From NCBI GenBank assembly GCA_910585745.1, contig CAJUFM010000001.1:1-48846 (forward strand): DNA of 48,846 bases, given 5' to 3'. Positions 1 to 6,953 of this stretch are shown piece by piece (within the stretch, counting starts at the first letter, position 1; each line of letters opens with the position of its first letter). Below the pieces are notes generated by a model. It made no database searches. It was not told where the DNA came from and worked only from the letters and a program-made list of their open reading frames with translations. Source of the stretch: an uncultured Eubacterium sp. Its GTDB lineage: Bacteria > Bacillota > Clostridia > Lachnospirales > Lachnospiraceae. Made by a program: the position numbers and the translations under genes.

Positions 1-38
1 ATTTTTTCAAGAATAAGTTCATTTGGATTAAAAGACAT
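1..38 (-). CDS. 5' end of an unknown gene, cut by the window edge
   Basis: An AAGGAGG ribosome binding site on the minus strand is followed after 9 bases by ATG (38-36). The frame stays open to the window edge and starts MSFNPNELILEK. Only 12 codons are visible, so no function can be assigned from sequence. It lies just downstream of the 250-aa unknown gene on the same strand, about 50 bases away, so the two are probably co-transcribed. The context suggests a gene of the same phage-like element. Confidence 0.6.
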   Translation of the reverse strand, partial: MSFNPNELILEK

Positions 39-88
39 AATATAGTTCCTCCTTAAAGTTGTATATTTTCAGACGGACCGGGAAAACT

Positions 89-841
89 TTATTCCAGTTC
101 TCCCAGCCAGTCTATTTGTTTGTTGGATATTTCTTTTAGGTTGATCCCGAATCCGGAATATCCACTCTGCAGTAGTAAATTTGCATTTTTAATTTTTGAG
201 ACCCGTCTCACGGAATCCATAAATGCATTGATCTTCATATTCCAGACCTCGGAGTGGTTATATTTGAAACCTTCACAATTCACCATGGCGGAAATCATAT
301 TCTTTAATTGTGAATGGTATTCTTTGTTTTTGTTTCTTTCATAATCATCTCTTGCATCTTCAATCAGGATCATTTTTGTGGATTCGTTGGCAGGCTGTTT
401 TTCATCTCTCTGTACCATATGGACCTGGCATAAGTAATCCATCATCATATCATAGGTGAATTCATCTATGATAACGGGCTGGTTTTCCATTTCCTGATAT
501 AAGAACACGGATCCATTTTCTTTATGCTGCATGATCTGAAACCGGGTGAGATCCAGACTGCCAAACAGGATGGAAGTCTTTTCCTGTGGGTATAATTTGT
601 ATAGGATGCTGTAAAACAGTTCAAAAGAAGATATGGCTGTGTAGTCAACTCCCATTTTCCACAACTGGTATTTCATGGATTGCGGTGTCGCAGTCAGCTG
701 ATAGACCATGGAATAGTAATCCTGTTCTCCGTATTCGCAGATGTCTCCCAGTGTCGCCTGATGTATCACAATATGATCTGATATGATGTAATCCTGTCCC
801 CGGTATATTTTTAATTCATCGTTCTTCTGCATCGCAATCAC
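89..841 (-). CDS. Unknown 250-aa protein of the phage-like element
   Basis: I do not recognise this family. The product is soluble-looking: no signal peptide, no membrane segment and no cysteine cluster. It is acidic and rich in Tyr, Met and Asn. The best start is GTG at 841, because an AGGA core (849-852) lies 7 bases upstream; an in-frame ATG at 832 is the alternative. It is preceded by a 145-base gap that carries a LexA-like site and a direct repeat, so it may begin its own transcription unit. It is followed by another gene start at 38. Its position downstream of a polymerase-like gene suggests a phage structural or accessory protein. That is inference from context only. Confidence 0.75.
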   Translation of the reverse strand: MIAMQKNDELKIYRGQDYIISDHIVIHQATLGDICEYGEQDYYSMVYQLTATPQSMKYQLWKMGVDYTAISSFELFYSILYKLYPQEKTSILFGSLDLTRFQIMQHKENGSVFLYQEMENQPVIIDEFTYDMMMDYLCQVHMVQRDEKQPANESTKMILIEDARDDYERNKNKEYHSQLKNMISAMVNCEGFKYNHSEVWNMKINAFMDSVRRVSKIKNANLLLQSGYSGFGINLKEISNKQIDWLGELE

Positions 842-986
842 CAGCCTTTCCTATTTGGTTGTACAAGAGGGGGGACCGAGAGCTCTTCGTTTCCCTTCAT
901 AGTTCACGTAACAATATTGAAAATAGAACATATTTTCGAGTGCATTCGCTATAAGCATTCGCTGAATGTACAAAAAAACTTCAAGA
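842..986 (-). promoter_or_regulatory. Candidate control region with LexA-like site and 9-bp direct repeat
   Basis: This 145-base gap lies upstream of the 250-aa minus-strand gene. Read on the minus strand, it carries AGCGAATGC twice (963-955 and 950-942) with a start-to-start distance of 13. Next comes CGAAAATATGTTCT (938-925), which matches 12 of 14 positions of the Gram-positive LexA consensus CGAACRNRYGTTYC. No convincing sigma-A -35/-10 pair was found. That leaves open whether another polymerase or sigma factor uses this region. The site assignments come from eye matching only. Confidence 0.4.
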
Positions 987-3608
987 TCAGCAATGATTAG
1001 AAAAAATCTTTAATAAGTTTGCACCGTTTACCTCATATAAAACTTTTAGCAGAAGGGATTTATTCATATCCAACTGCTTTTTTAACTGCCTGTTCCGGTT
1101 TACGTTACAGGTTATGAGAAAGGCCCGGTCGACCAGCCAGGACATGAGGCCGATGTAGGAATCCGATAAATATATTTTTCGGATGTCGGAGACCATATCT
1201 TCAAAATCTTTTCTTAATAATAAGTAGTCATCACAGCGGTCAGAGATATTTTCACTGCTTGCGTTATACTGATATAGCTGGAGAGAGTAGCTGGCGATCA
1301 GTTCCTCCACTTTTTTTGACTTGCGCCGGTCCTTTTCCAGTTCAAATTTTTTATAAAAATAGGACATTGGGAGGGTGGAGGCAATGCTGCGGAACCGGTT
1401 TAACCGGAGATCGTACAGGCAGTTCATGGGGCAGTGCAGTTTTGGATTGATCTTTTCAGGACTTATATTCTGACGGATCAGTTTCCAGAAGCTTGGATAT
1501 TTATGTTTTTGTATATCCATATCCTCCTTGATCCTCTGGATCTCATCTGTGAGCTCTATGTCAAAACATCGTTTGGCGTTGTCGATGGCGACTTGTGCCA
1601 GCACTGACAGGATACATACATAATCGGTGTATTTGGCATCGCTGAAATTGCAGGCGTAGGTCTGGGCGATCTGGGCGAGATTGCTGGATTCCCCGATATC
1701 TCTCTGGCTGTCTGCCAGGCGGCTGTCAAGTGTTGCAAAATCATCCATTGAGTTCCCATATACATTTTTCTCCTTTGGAATGTTGTTGACAATGGTAGGA
1801 TAATTAGCGTAACATTTTCTTGCATGTTCTACGATATCCGCCTGATCGGTGCAGTAACCACTGTCGGAATCCTGGTCTGAGCCGTTGTTTCTGTCCTGGA
1901 AATCGGTGCCGATCATATTGACGGCGAGGATGAGTTTCCCAAAACGGAAGTATTTTTTTAGTTTTTCATGGCGGATATTGTGTAAATAGGTGAGATTGTT
2001 TTTTGAGTTGAAGGGACTTCGGAAAAATGCCAGGTGGCAGTCTTCTCCAAACCGCTCCGTGTAGCACTGGATCGTACCCTTTTCTGTCTGAAAGGTATCG
2101 TCATTATCGACACTGTCCTTCTTTCCCGTGGCGCCATACAGCAGCATGGCATAAGGGGAGCCCACGATCACAAGGTTTTCTGCATTTTGGATGAGTTTTC
2201 CTGATTTCATGTTTCTGACATAAGTTCTTATGATCGCTTTCCTGCGCTCCCTGAAGTACTCGCTTCTTATAAATTCCCTATTTTGTCTGCAGAGGGCGGC
2301 TAATACTTCGTGGTCATTGGAAAAATTGCTGTTTTTCTGGAGGTATTCCAGGAAAAATTCATCCTTCTGCTTTAATCCTTCCACGTAAGCGACGCTCTCC
2401 CTGACTACATTTTCCATGATGCTCTCATCCAGGGAATTGACCATCTGATAGCTCATTTTCTGCACATCTCCTAGCTTGCTTTTATGTGCCGTTTTTACGA
2501 TGCCAAACATATCATTGTTTTCATCTACCTTTTTGCACCAGTAATCATAGGATTTGTTGAATTTTAACCATTTCATGGAGTGGTTGGTGGTGATGACCTG
2601 GATATCCTTTACAAAATGCTCCCTGCCAAACATATCTTTTATTGTAGCTTTATGGTAGCTCTCACCAAAGTAGTCCTGAAAAAATGTCTGGATGTTGCTG
2701 CAGAAGGCGGCCATTTTACAAAAATGATGTCGTAACAGAATGTAGCCCTCTCCCCATTTAGGAAAAATACTGCTGTCGATCAGCGCCTGTCCATCAAATA
2801 AGGTATTTTTCAATTCATAATGATCGATGTGTCTGGCATGGCAGTGCCTGTCCTGATCTGTTTCGATGCTGATCACATTTGTAATGAAAGATTTCTCGAT
2901 GTCCTCCAGGATCAGGATATTTCTGGGATCGATCCTGATGCGCTCTACGATGGTGCTGGATACCAGAGGGGCATAGGCGCTGAGTTCAAGGATCTGTGCG
3001 TTGGTTTCAGGGCATTTGATCCCCATGTATAGAAAATTCTGTGCTTTTTTATGTAATCTGTCCCTTATGAACATACAGGATCCCTTTTTCGCCTTTCCCG
3101 TACTGCGGTAGAGCATTTGATAGTGGACTACTTCACGCTTTTTTATGGATCCGTCCCGTTTTCGTGAGATATATTCCACATCCACGCCATCGTTATAAAA
3201 CAGTCTTCTGATCTCTTCTTTGGAGAGTTTTTTATACCTGTCTTTGTGTTCTCTGGCAAAGGAGATGTATTCCATGATCTTCCTGCGCTTCTTCATTTTT
3301 TTAGCTATTTCTTTTTGGTTGTTCTGGGATTTTGCCGCCTTGTATTCCAGCCTTGCCTTTTTCGCTGTTTTTTTCAGATGTTCCATCTCCTGTTCATAAG
3401 ACCTTGTGCCAAAATTAAATTCAAGGCAGATGATATCCCGTGTGGATTCGTCTTTGAAAAGCTTCAGTCCGTTCTCTTTTAGATAATCACAAAACAAGCT
3501 GTTGGTGAACATCGCATTGGTAACCTCGTAGTGGCTGCGTAAGCCTTTGTTGTATTCCAGCAGAGTGCTGGCTTCTATATTTTTAATGCGGATGCCGTAT
3601 TTACTCAT
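987..3608 (-). CDS. Putative single-chain two-barrel RNA polymerase (QDE-1/YonO-like)
   Basis: The 873-aa product carries features of the two-barrel RNA polymerase superfamily (eukaryotic RdRP/QDE-1, phage YonO). Residues 268-281 (NTLFDGQALIDSSI) resemble the DG-containing first double-psi beta-barrel, followed by a conserved-looking HHFCKMAAF stretch. Residues 480-580 resemble the second barrel: VGSPYAMLL, then FFRSPFNSKNNL (528-539), LAVNMIG, and finally NGSDQDSDSG (575-584). The last fits the metal-binding DxDxD signature (D578, D580, D582), with Ser where DxDGD families have Gly. Residues 75-130 are very basic and probably helical. The start codon overlaps the upstream 195-aa gene by 8 bp (ATGAGTAA), implying translational coupling. 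A divergent sigma-factor gene lies beyond. The product could transcribe genes of its own element or could be a degenerate relative; the Gly-to-Ser change needs testing. Confidence 0.6.
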   Translation of the reverse strand: MSKYGIRIKNIEASTLLEYNKGLRSHYEVTNAMFTNSLFCDYLKENGLKLFKDESTRDIICLEFNFGTRSYEQEMEHLKKTAKKARLEYKAAKSQNNQKEIAKKMKKRRKIMEYISFAREHKDRYKKLSKEEIRRLFYNDGVDVEYISRKRDGSIKKREVVHYQMLYRSTGKAKKGSCMFIRDRLHKKAQNFLYMGIKCPETNAQILELSAYAPLVSSTIVERIRIDPRNILILEDIEKSFITNVISIETDQDRHCHARHIDHYELKNTLFDGQALIDSSIFPKWGEGYILLRHHFCKMAAFCSNIQTFFQDYFGESYHKATIKDMFGREHFVKDIQVITTNHSMKWLKFNKSYDYWCKKVDENNDMFGIVKTAHKSKLGDVQKMSYQMVNSLDESIMENVVRESVAYVEGLKQKDEFFLEYLQKNSNFSNDHEVLAALCRQNREFIRSEYFRERRKAIIRTYVRNMKSGKLIQNAENLVIVGSPYAMLLYGATGKKDSVDNDDTFQTEKGTIQCYTERFGEDCHLAFFRSPFNSKNNLTYLHNIRHEKLKKYFRFGKLILAVNMIGTDFQDRNNGSDQDSDSGYCTDQADIVEHARKCYANYPTIVNNIPKEKNVYGNSMDDFATLDSRLADSQRDIGESSNLAQIAQTYACNFSDAKYTDYVCILSVLAQVAIDNAKRCFDIELTDEIQRIKEDMDIQKHKYPSFWKLIRQNISPEKINPKLHCPMNCLYDLRLNRFRSIASTLPMSYFYKKFELEKDRRKSKKVEELIASYSLQLYQYNASSENISDRCDDYLLLRKDFEDMVSDIRKIYLSDSYIGLMSWLVDRAFLITCNVNRNRQLKKQLDMNKSLLLKVLYEVNGANLLKIFSNHC

Positions 3609-4188
3609 GGGCAGAGCCTCCTTCCTCCTGACGTTTACCTGGATCTAACCAGACTTCCCAGTATCCGTCGCAATATCTGGTTTTTAGATCATGAAGATGA
3701 AACTTTGCCAGATCCATGATCTGATAGATGTAGTAGCAGTAATCCACCTGTCCCCCGCGGATGTTATACAGGATATCGTTGATAAAGGAACAGTAGGACT
3801 GCCAGTTTGTACAGCCATCGTAGGTGTGTGGGTTGTCCTCTGATCTGTCCGTTGATTCTCTTGAAAACCTGCCTCCAAGTTTCTTTGTTTTGCTACTATA
3901 AGGTGTGATAAATAATTTACGGAGTTCAAATTCTTTCTGCCATGTCTCATCGGTGAGATGTTCCGATGGGCGGCCATCTGTATTTGATATCAACCGCATT
4001 TTCCTCAATTCTTTCAGATTCATACTTTTGTACTTTTTCTCCTTTTCAGTCTTATGTTTTCTTTTTTCCAATGCTTCTTGAAAATGGACTGCCTCCATCT
4101 GGTTGCTTATTCTCCTTTTGTTTGGAGAGGAAGTATTAAAATCTTCTATTTCAATGTTTCCTCCAAAGACAGAGTGATTTGCGATCAT
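3601..4188 (-). CDS. Unknown 195-aa protein coupled to the polymerase-like gene
   Basis: I do not recognise this family. The N-terminal half is highly charged and lysine-rich (residues 35-70, probably helical). The C-terminal 80 residues are aromatic-rich with scattered cysteines (GCTNWQSYC, YCYYIYQ, RYCDGYWEVW) and probably form a small fold. There is no signal peptide or membrane segment. The start at 4188 follows AAAGGAG. Its stop overlaps the start of the polymerase-like gene by 8 bp, so the products are likely made in fixed ratio. It could be a polymerase accessory subunit, but this is inference from overlap alone. It is the first gene after the divergent control region with LexA-like sites. 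Confidence 0.75.
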   Translation of the reverse strand: MIANHSVFGGNIEIEDFNTSSPNKRRISNQMEAVHFQEALEKRKHKTEKEKKYKSMNLKELRKMRLISNTDGRPSEHLTDETWQKEFELRKLFITPYSSKTKKLGGRFSRESTDRSEDNPHTYDGCTNWQSYCSFINDILYNIRGGQVDYCYYIYQIMDLAKFHLHDLKTRYCDGYWEVWLDPGKRQEEGGSAHE

Positions 4189-4280
4189 ATTTCATCGTCT
4201 CCTTTCGATTTCTCATTCCCAGCATATTAGTTATTTCTCCAAAAAGTTTTCCAGAGACCATTTAGTACATTTGGAAAATA

Positions 4281-4294
4281 GAAACAGATGTTCG
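4281..4294 (-). promoter_or_regulatory. LexA/SOS-box-like site in the divergent region
   Basis: On the minus strand this reads CGAACATCTGTTTC. It matches 13 of 14 positions of the Gram-positive LexA (DinR) consensus CGAACRNRYGTTYC. It lies about 95 bases upstream of the 195-aa gene and just upstream of the -35 box of the divergent sigma-factor gene, so a repressor bound here could act on both directions. Confidence 0.55.
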
Positions 4295-4303
4295 AGAAAT
4301 ATA

Positions 4304-4332
4304 TTGACAAACAGGAACGTTTGTTCTATAAT
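4304..4332 (+). promoter_or_regulatory. Consensus sigma-A promoter of the sigma-factor gene
   Basis: TTGACA (4304-4309) and TATAAT (4327-4332) are separated by exactly 17 bases: both hexamers and the spacer are consensus. The translation start is 39 bases after the -10 box. A LexA-like site fills most of the spacer, so the promoter would be strong once a bound repressor is removed. Confidence 0.85.
4314..4327 (-). promoter_or_regulatory. LexA/SOS-box-like site inside the promoter spacer
   Basis: On the minus strand this reads AGAACAAACGTTCC. It matches 13 of 14 positions of CGAACRNRYGTTYC and contains a perfect GAAC-N4-GTTC core (4315-4326). It lies between the -35 and -10 boxes, the classic place for repression by occlusion. 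Together with the site at 4281-4294 it strongly suggests that DNA damage controls this element. Confidence 0.65.
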
Positions 4333-4370
4333 GATTTTTGCAAAGAACGAATTACACAGGAGGTGTCGAT

Positions 4371-4931
4371 ATGGAAGAGATACTGGTGATGTATTATGAG
4401 AATAATGCGAGAAAACTTCATGGAGTCGTGGATAAAATACTTCTCCGATTTGGAGGATTATCAGATAAGGATGTGGATGATTTTTATTCCCTTGCCAACG
4501 AAGTGTTTGTAGATGCTATAAGAAGATATGATGGAGAACAGTCTTTTGACGGCTTTTTATATTCCTGCCTTACGAATAAGATAAAGACAGAGTTCACGAG
4601 AAGAAACAGGTATAAAAGAAGGACAGACCGTTTGTCTGTGCCCATGGATGTGCCTGTTGGTGATGGAGAGCATTACACGCTGGCGGATATGATCCCTTCT
4701 GATATTAATATTGAAAAGGAAGTTCTGGAAGAAAACATGGATTTTATGGATGAAAGGATCCAGGATTATCTGAGGAGCCTTTGTAAGGTCCAGAGAAGGA
4801 TTCTGGAGATGAAGATGCAGGATATCGGGACGAAGGATATAAAAAAACAGCTAAATCTTACAGATAAGCAGTATCAGTCCTATATGAGGCAGGCAGTACA
4901 GTATGAACATATCAGGCTTTTGCATATATAG
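4371..4931 (+). CDS. Sigma-70 family sigma factor of the phage-like element
   Basis: The 186-aa product has the two-domain layout of small sigma-70 proteins. Residues 33-85 look like region 2 (DVDDFYSLANEVFVDAIRRYD, then a basic tail RRNRYKRR). Residues 130-180 look like region 4 with its helix-turn-helix (VQRRILEMKMQDIGTKDIKK). Such proteins recruit RNA polymerase core to specific promoters. The start at ATG 4371 is set by AGGAGG at 4359-4364; an in-frame upstream start exists but lacks this spacing. Transcription comes from the consensus promoter at 4304-4332 with its LexA-like site. Its divergent neighbour encodes a polymerase-like protein. The partner could be host RNA polymerase or, less conventionally, the element's own enzyme. 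The last codons are duplicated downstream as part of a 126-bp repeat. Confidence 0.75.
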   Translation: MEEILVMYYENNARKLHGVVDKILLRFGGLSDKDVDDFYSLANEVFVDAIRRYDGEQSFDGFLYSCLTNKIKTEFTRRNRYKRRTDRLSVPMDVPVGDGEHYTLADMIPSDINIEKEVLEENMDFMDERIQDYLRSLCKVQRRILEMKMQDIGTKDIKKQLNLTDKQYQSYMRQAVQYEHIRLLHI

Positions 4932-5158
4932 GATCATGGGATCGACAGGAAGGAGGTATGGAAAATGGGGCAGATAGGTTTGGAAAAGAACAAGAGGGAG
5001 TTTCATTCTACAAAATATTATGTAAATGCAGTGAAGATCAGGTTTTTGCATATATAGGATCATGGGATCGACAGGAAGGAGGTATGGAAAATGGGGCAGA
5101 TAGGTTTGGAAAAGAACAAGAGGGAGTTTCATTCTACAAAATATTATGTAAATGCAGT
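4911..5158 (+). repeat. 126-bp tandem duplication between the sigma and DUF262 genes
   Basis: Copy 1 starts at 4911 and copy 2 at 5037, a period of 126 bases (42 codons). About 122 bases of each copy agree with one visible mismatch (C4917 versus T5043). The unit holds the last codons of the sigma gene, a GGAAGGAGG ribosome binding site and the first codons of the DUF262-like gene. The near-identity suggests a recent event, or an assembly artefact. Confidence 0.9.
4965..5057 (+). pseudogene. 30-codon truncated copy of the DUF262 gene start
   Basis: This lies in the first copy of the 126-bp duplication. It has the same AGGAAGGAGG site and the same first 23 codons (MGQIGLEKNKREF...) as the full gene that begins at 5091. 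It then runs into the duplicated tail of the sigma gene and stops at TAG 5055-5057, ending in IRFLHI. It should be translated as well as the real gene. It is probably a by-product of the duplication, though it could act as a leader peptide. Confidence 0.6.
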
Positions 5159-6536
5159 AAAAAAAGAGACGGTGCGGACCGATCATCCCCAGCAGCGGGA
5201 ATCAGGGCAGTGGCCCCCGGAATACCGTGATGGCCTGATCGGAACGATTCTGAAAAATGAGGATATACCTTATATTGTAATATGTGAGCAGGTGACAGAA
5301 CGAGGGGTGGATAATTATCTCATCGATGGCATTCAGCGGGTGACAACAATCTACAATTACAGGTCAGGGGCCTTTAAGCTGGGAAATAAACTGGAAAACC
5401 CTCTTATAGAGTATCAGGTGAATCGTTTGGACAGGAAGGGAAAACCGATGCGGGATGAGAGTGGAAACTTGATCCATGATACCATCGTATGTGATATCCG
5501 TGGAAAGGGATACAAAGATCTGCCAGAGGAATTACAGGAGCTTTTTGATGAATTTCAGCTGATGGAAGTGAAACATCTGAATTGTTCTGATGATCAGATT
5601 GGTTATCATCTGAGACGCTATAATCACGCGAAGAAAATGGGGGCGAGTCAGAATGGCATCACCTACCTGGATAAGAATATCGCGATGCAGGTAAAGAATA
5701 TTACTTCTACTCATACTTTTTTTAAGGATTTAGGGAATTTTAAGCCAGCGGAGAGGAACAATGATACCTTGAACAGGGTAGTTTTAGAAAGTTTTATGGC
5801 GGCATATTTTATGGATTGCTGGAAAAGTCCGCTGAAGGATATCTGTTTTTTTCTAAATGAGAATCTGAAGAAAGAGATGATCGCCACATTTCAACAGGAA
5901 CTGGATTCTATTTCAGCGGTTATGAGAGAGAATGTGGCAGAGATGTTTACCTCCAAAAATTCATTTCTGTGGTTTGTGACATATCATAAGTTCTGTGAGA
6001 TGGGAATGCCATCAGAACGGTTTATGGACTTTATGGAGGAATTTAAAACGAATCTCCACAGTAAAAAATGGCATGGGAAGACCTTTGATGATATGAATCA
6101 GGTAAGTACGAAGAAAAAGAGCTGCATCATTGAAAAGCTGCAGCTGATGGAGGATTTTATGCGGCGGTTTTTATTCACGGGAAAGAAAGAAGGGGAGAAA
6201 GCGGGTCTGTTGGACTTCATAAAGGAGAATGTTAATAAAGAGGCTGTACAGGAAGATCTTGCGCTCTATCAGGATATGCTGGAGGATCTGATATTGGAGG
6301 TGAATAATGATACGAAGCTGCTGGAAAGAGAAAACAGGTTTTCTCTGACCGCACTGGTAGGTTATGCCTGCGAGCAGGATATCGACGTGGACGAGTGGTT
6401 TGTGGAATATTTTAAGACACATACTTCTTATAAGAGGGATCAAAAAAGCAATTTCAGATGTATGGCTGAGGATCTGCAGAAATTTATGAAAAAGGGGGAA
6501 AGGAATGGCAGAAAATCTATGGTTGAATACATATAG
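5091..6536 (+). CDS. DUF262/ParB-like domain protein of the phage-like element
   Basis: The 481-aa product has an N-terminal DUF262-like domain of the ParB/sulfiredoxin nucleotide-binding fold. Residues 44-66 (EYRDGLIGTILKNEDIPYIVICE) match the typical opening, and DGIQRVTT (79-86) corresponds to the family signature DGQQRLTT. DUF262 domains occur in GmrSD-type restriction proteins and in various phage and defence proteins as NTP-binding or nuclease modules. No HNH or DUF1524 nuclease signature is evident in the helical C-terminal part, so DNA cleavage should not be assumed. The start at 5091 is set by AGGAAGGAGG in the second copy of the 126-bp repeat. It follows the sigma gene in the same direction and overlaps the next gene by 32 bp. 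Confidence 0.65.
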   Translation: MGQIGLEKNKREFHSTKYYVNAVKKETVRTDHPQQRESGQWPPEYRDGLIGTILKNEDIPYIVICEQVTERGVDNYLIDGIQRVTTIYNYRSGAFKLGNKLENPLIEYQVNRLDRKGKPMRDESGNLIHDTIVCDIRGKGYKDLPEELQELFDEFQLMEVKHLNCSDDQIGYHLRRYNHAKKMGASQNGITYLDKNIAMQVKNITSTHTFFKDLGNFKPAERNNDTLNRVVLESFMAAYFMDCWKSPLKDICFFLNENLKKEMIATFQQELDSISAVMRENVAEMFTSKNSFLWFVTYHKFCEMGMPSERFMDFMEEFKTNLHSKKWHGKTFDDMNQVSTKKKSCIIEKLQLMEDFMRRFLFTGKKEGEKAGLLDFIKENVNKEAVQEDLALYQDMLEDLILEVNNDTKLLERENRFSLTALVGYACEQDIDVDEWFVEYFKTHTSYKRDQKSNFRCMAEDLQKFMKKGERNGRKSMVEYI

Positions 6537-6843
6537 AATGATGGATACGGGTAAAGGGCATTTGAAAAAATGTGGTTTTCGCTGGCATAGTGCTGTTACA
6601 GGCCAAAATACTTCAAATTATATTTATACGTTTCCGCTGGTGAAATATAAAAAATATCCCTGTGTTGTTTGTGAGATTGTTGTTACGCGGAATACGGGGG
6701 AAGTTATATGCAATGTTTACGACAGCAGCCACAATCTCTATTTTCCATTTTATACTGATTTCTTTTTGTACAGGAAACGGAAAGAGAGGATGAACCAAAG
6801 GATAAAAAAAGAATTTAAAAGGCTGGGTATCCTGCAGGTATGA
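6505..6843 (+). CDS. Unknown 112-aa protein at the right end of the phage-like element
   Basis: I do not recognise this small basic protein. The central part looks like alternating beta strands (NYIYTFPLVKYKKYPCVVCEIVVT, then GEVICNVYDSSHNLYFPFY). It ends in a lysine/arginine-rich helix (RKRKERMNQRIKKEFKR). The start at 6505 has GGGGGAAAGGA directly upstream. It overlaps the DUF262-like gene by 32 bp in another frame, so it is probably translated from the same mRNA. It is the last gene before a hairpin and a change to host-like genes, making it the likely right boundary of the element. Confidence 0.65.
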   Translation: MAENLWLNTYRMMDTGKGHLKKCGFRWHSAVTGQNTSNYIYTFPLVKYKKYPCVVCEIVVTRNTGEVICNVYDSSHNLYFPFYTDFFLYRKRKERMNQRIKKEFKRLGILQV

Positions 6844-6909
6844 AGGGATCTGTGGAGACTGAAAAAATCACGGGAGTCACGCTTCGCGATCCCCTGGGTA
6901 AATGAAACA

Positions 6910-6941
6910 GGCGCCGATCGAAAAAATTTCCGATTGGCGCC
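6910..6941 (-). terminator. Hairpin between convergent genes
   Basis: An 11-bp GC-rich stem (6910-6920 with 6931-6941, one G-T wobble) surrounds an A-rich loop. On the minus strand it is followed by TGTTTCATTT, a weak U-tract. It would end transcription of the secreted YHYH protein gene and may also stop read-through from the phage-like element. Confidence 0.5.
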
Positions 6942-6953
6942 CCTGGGCACGGC

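Noticed and set aside
4851..5186. Minus-strand open frame with an internal amino-acid repeat
   Set aside because: The repeat is only the reverse reading of the 126-bp DNA duplication; there is no ribosome binding site and it lies opposite the sigma and DUF262 genes.
6844..6953. Attachment site at the right end of the phage-like element
   Set aside because: No tRNA gene or integrase is visible, and no repeat partner can be found because the left end is outside the window.
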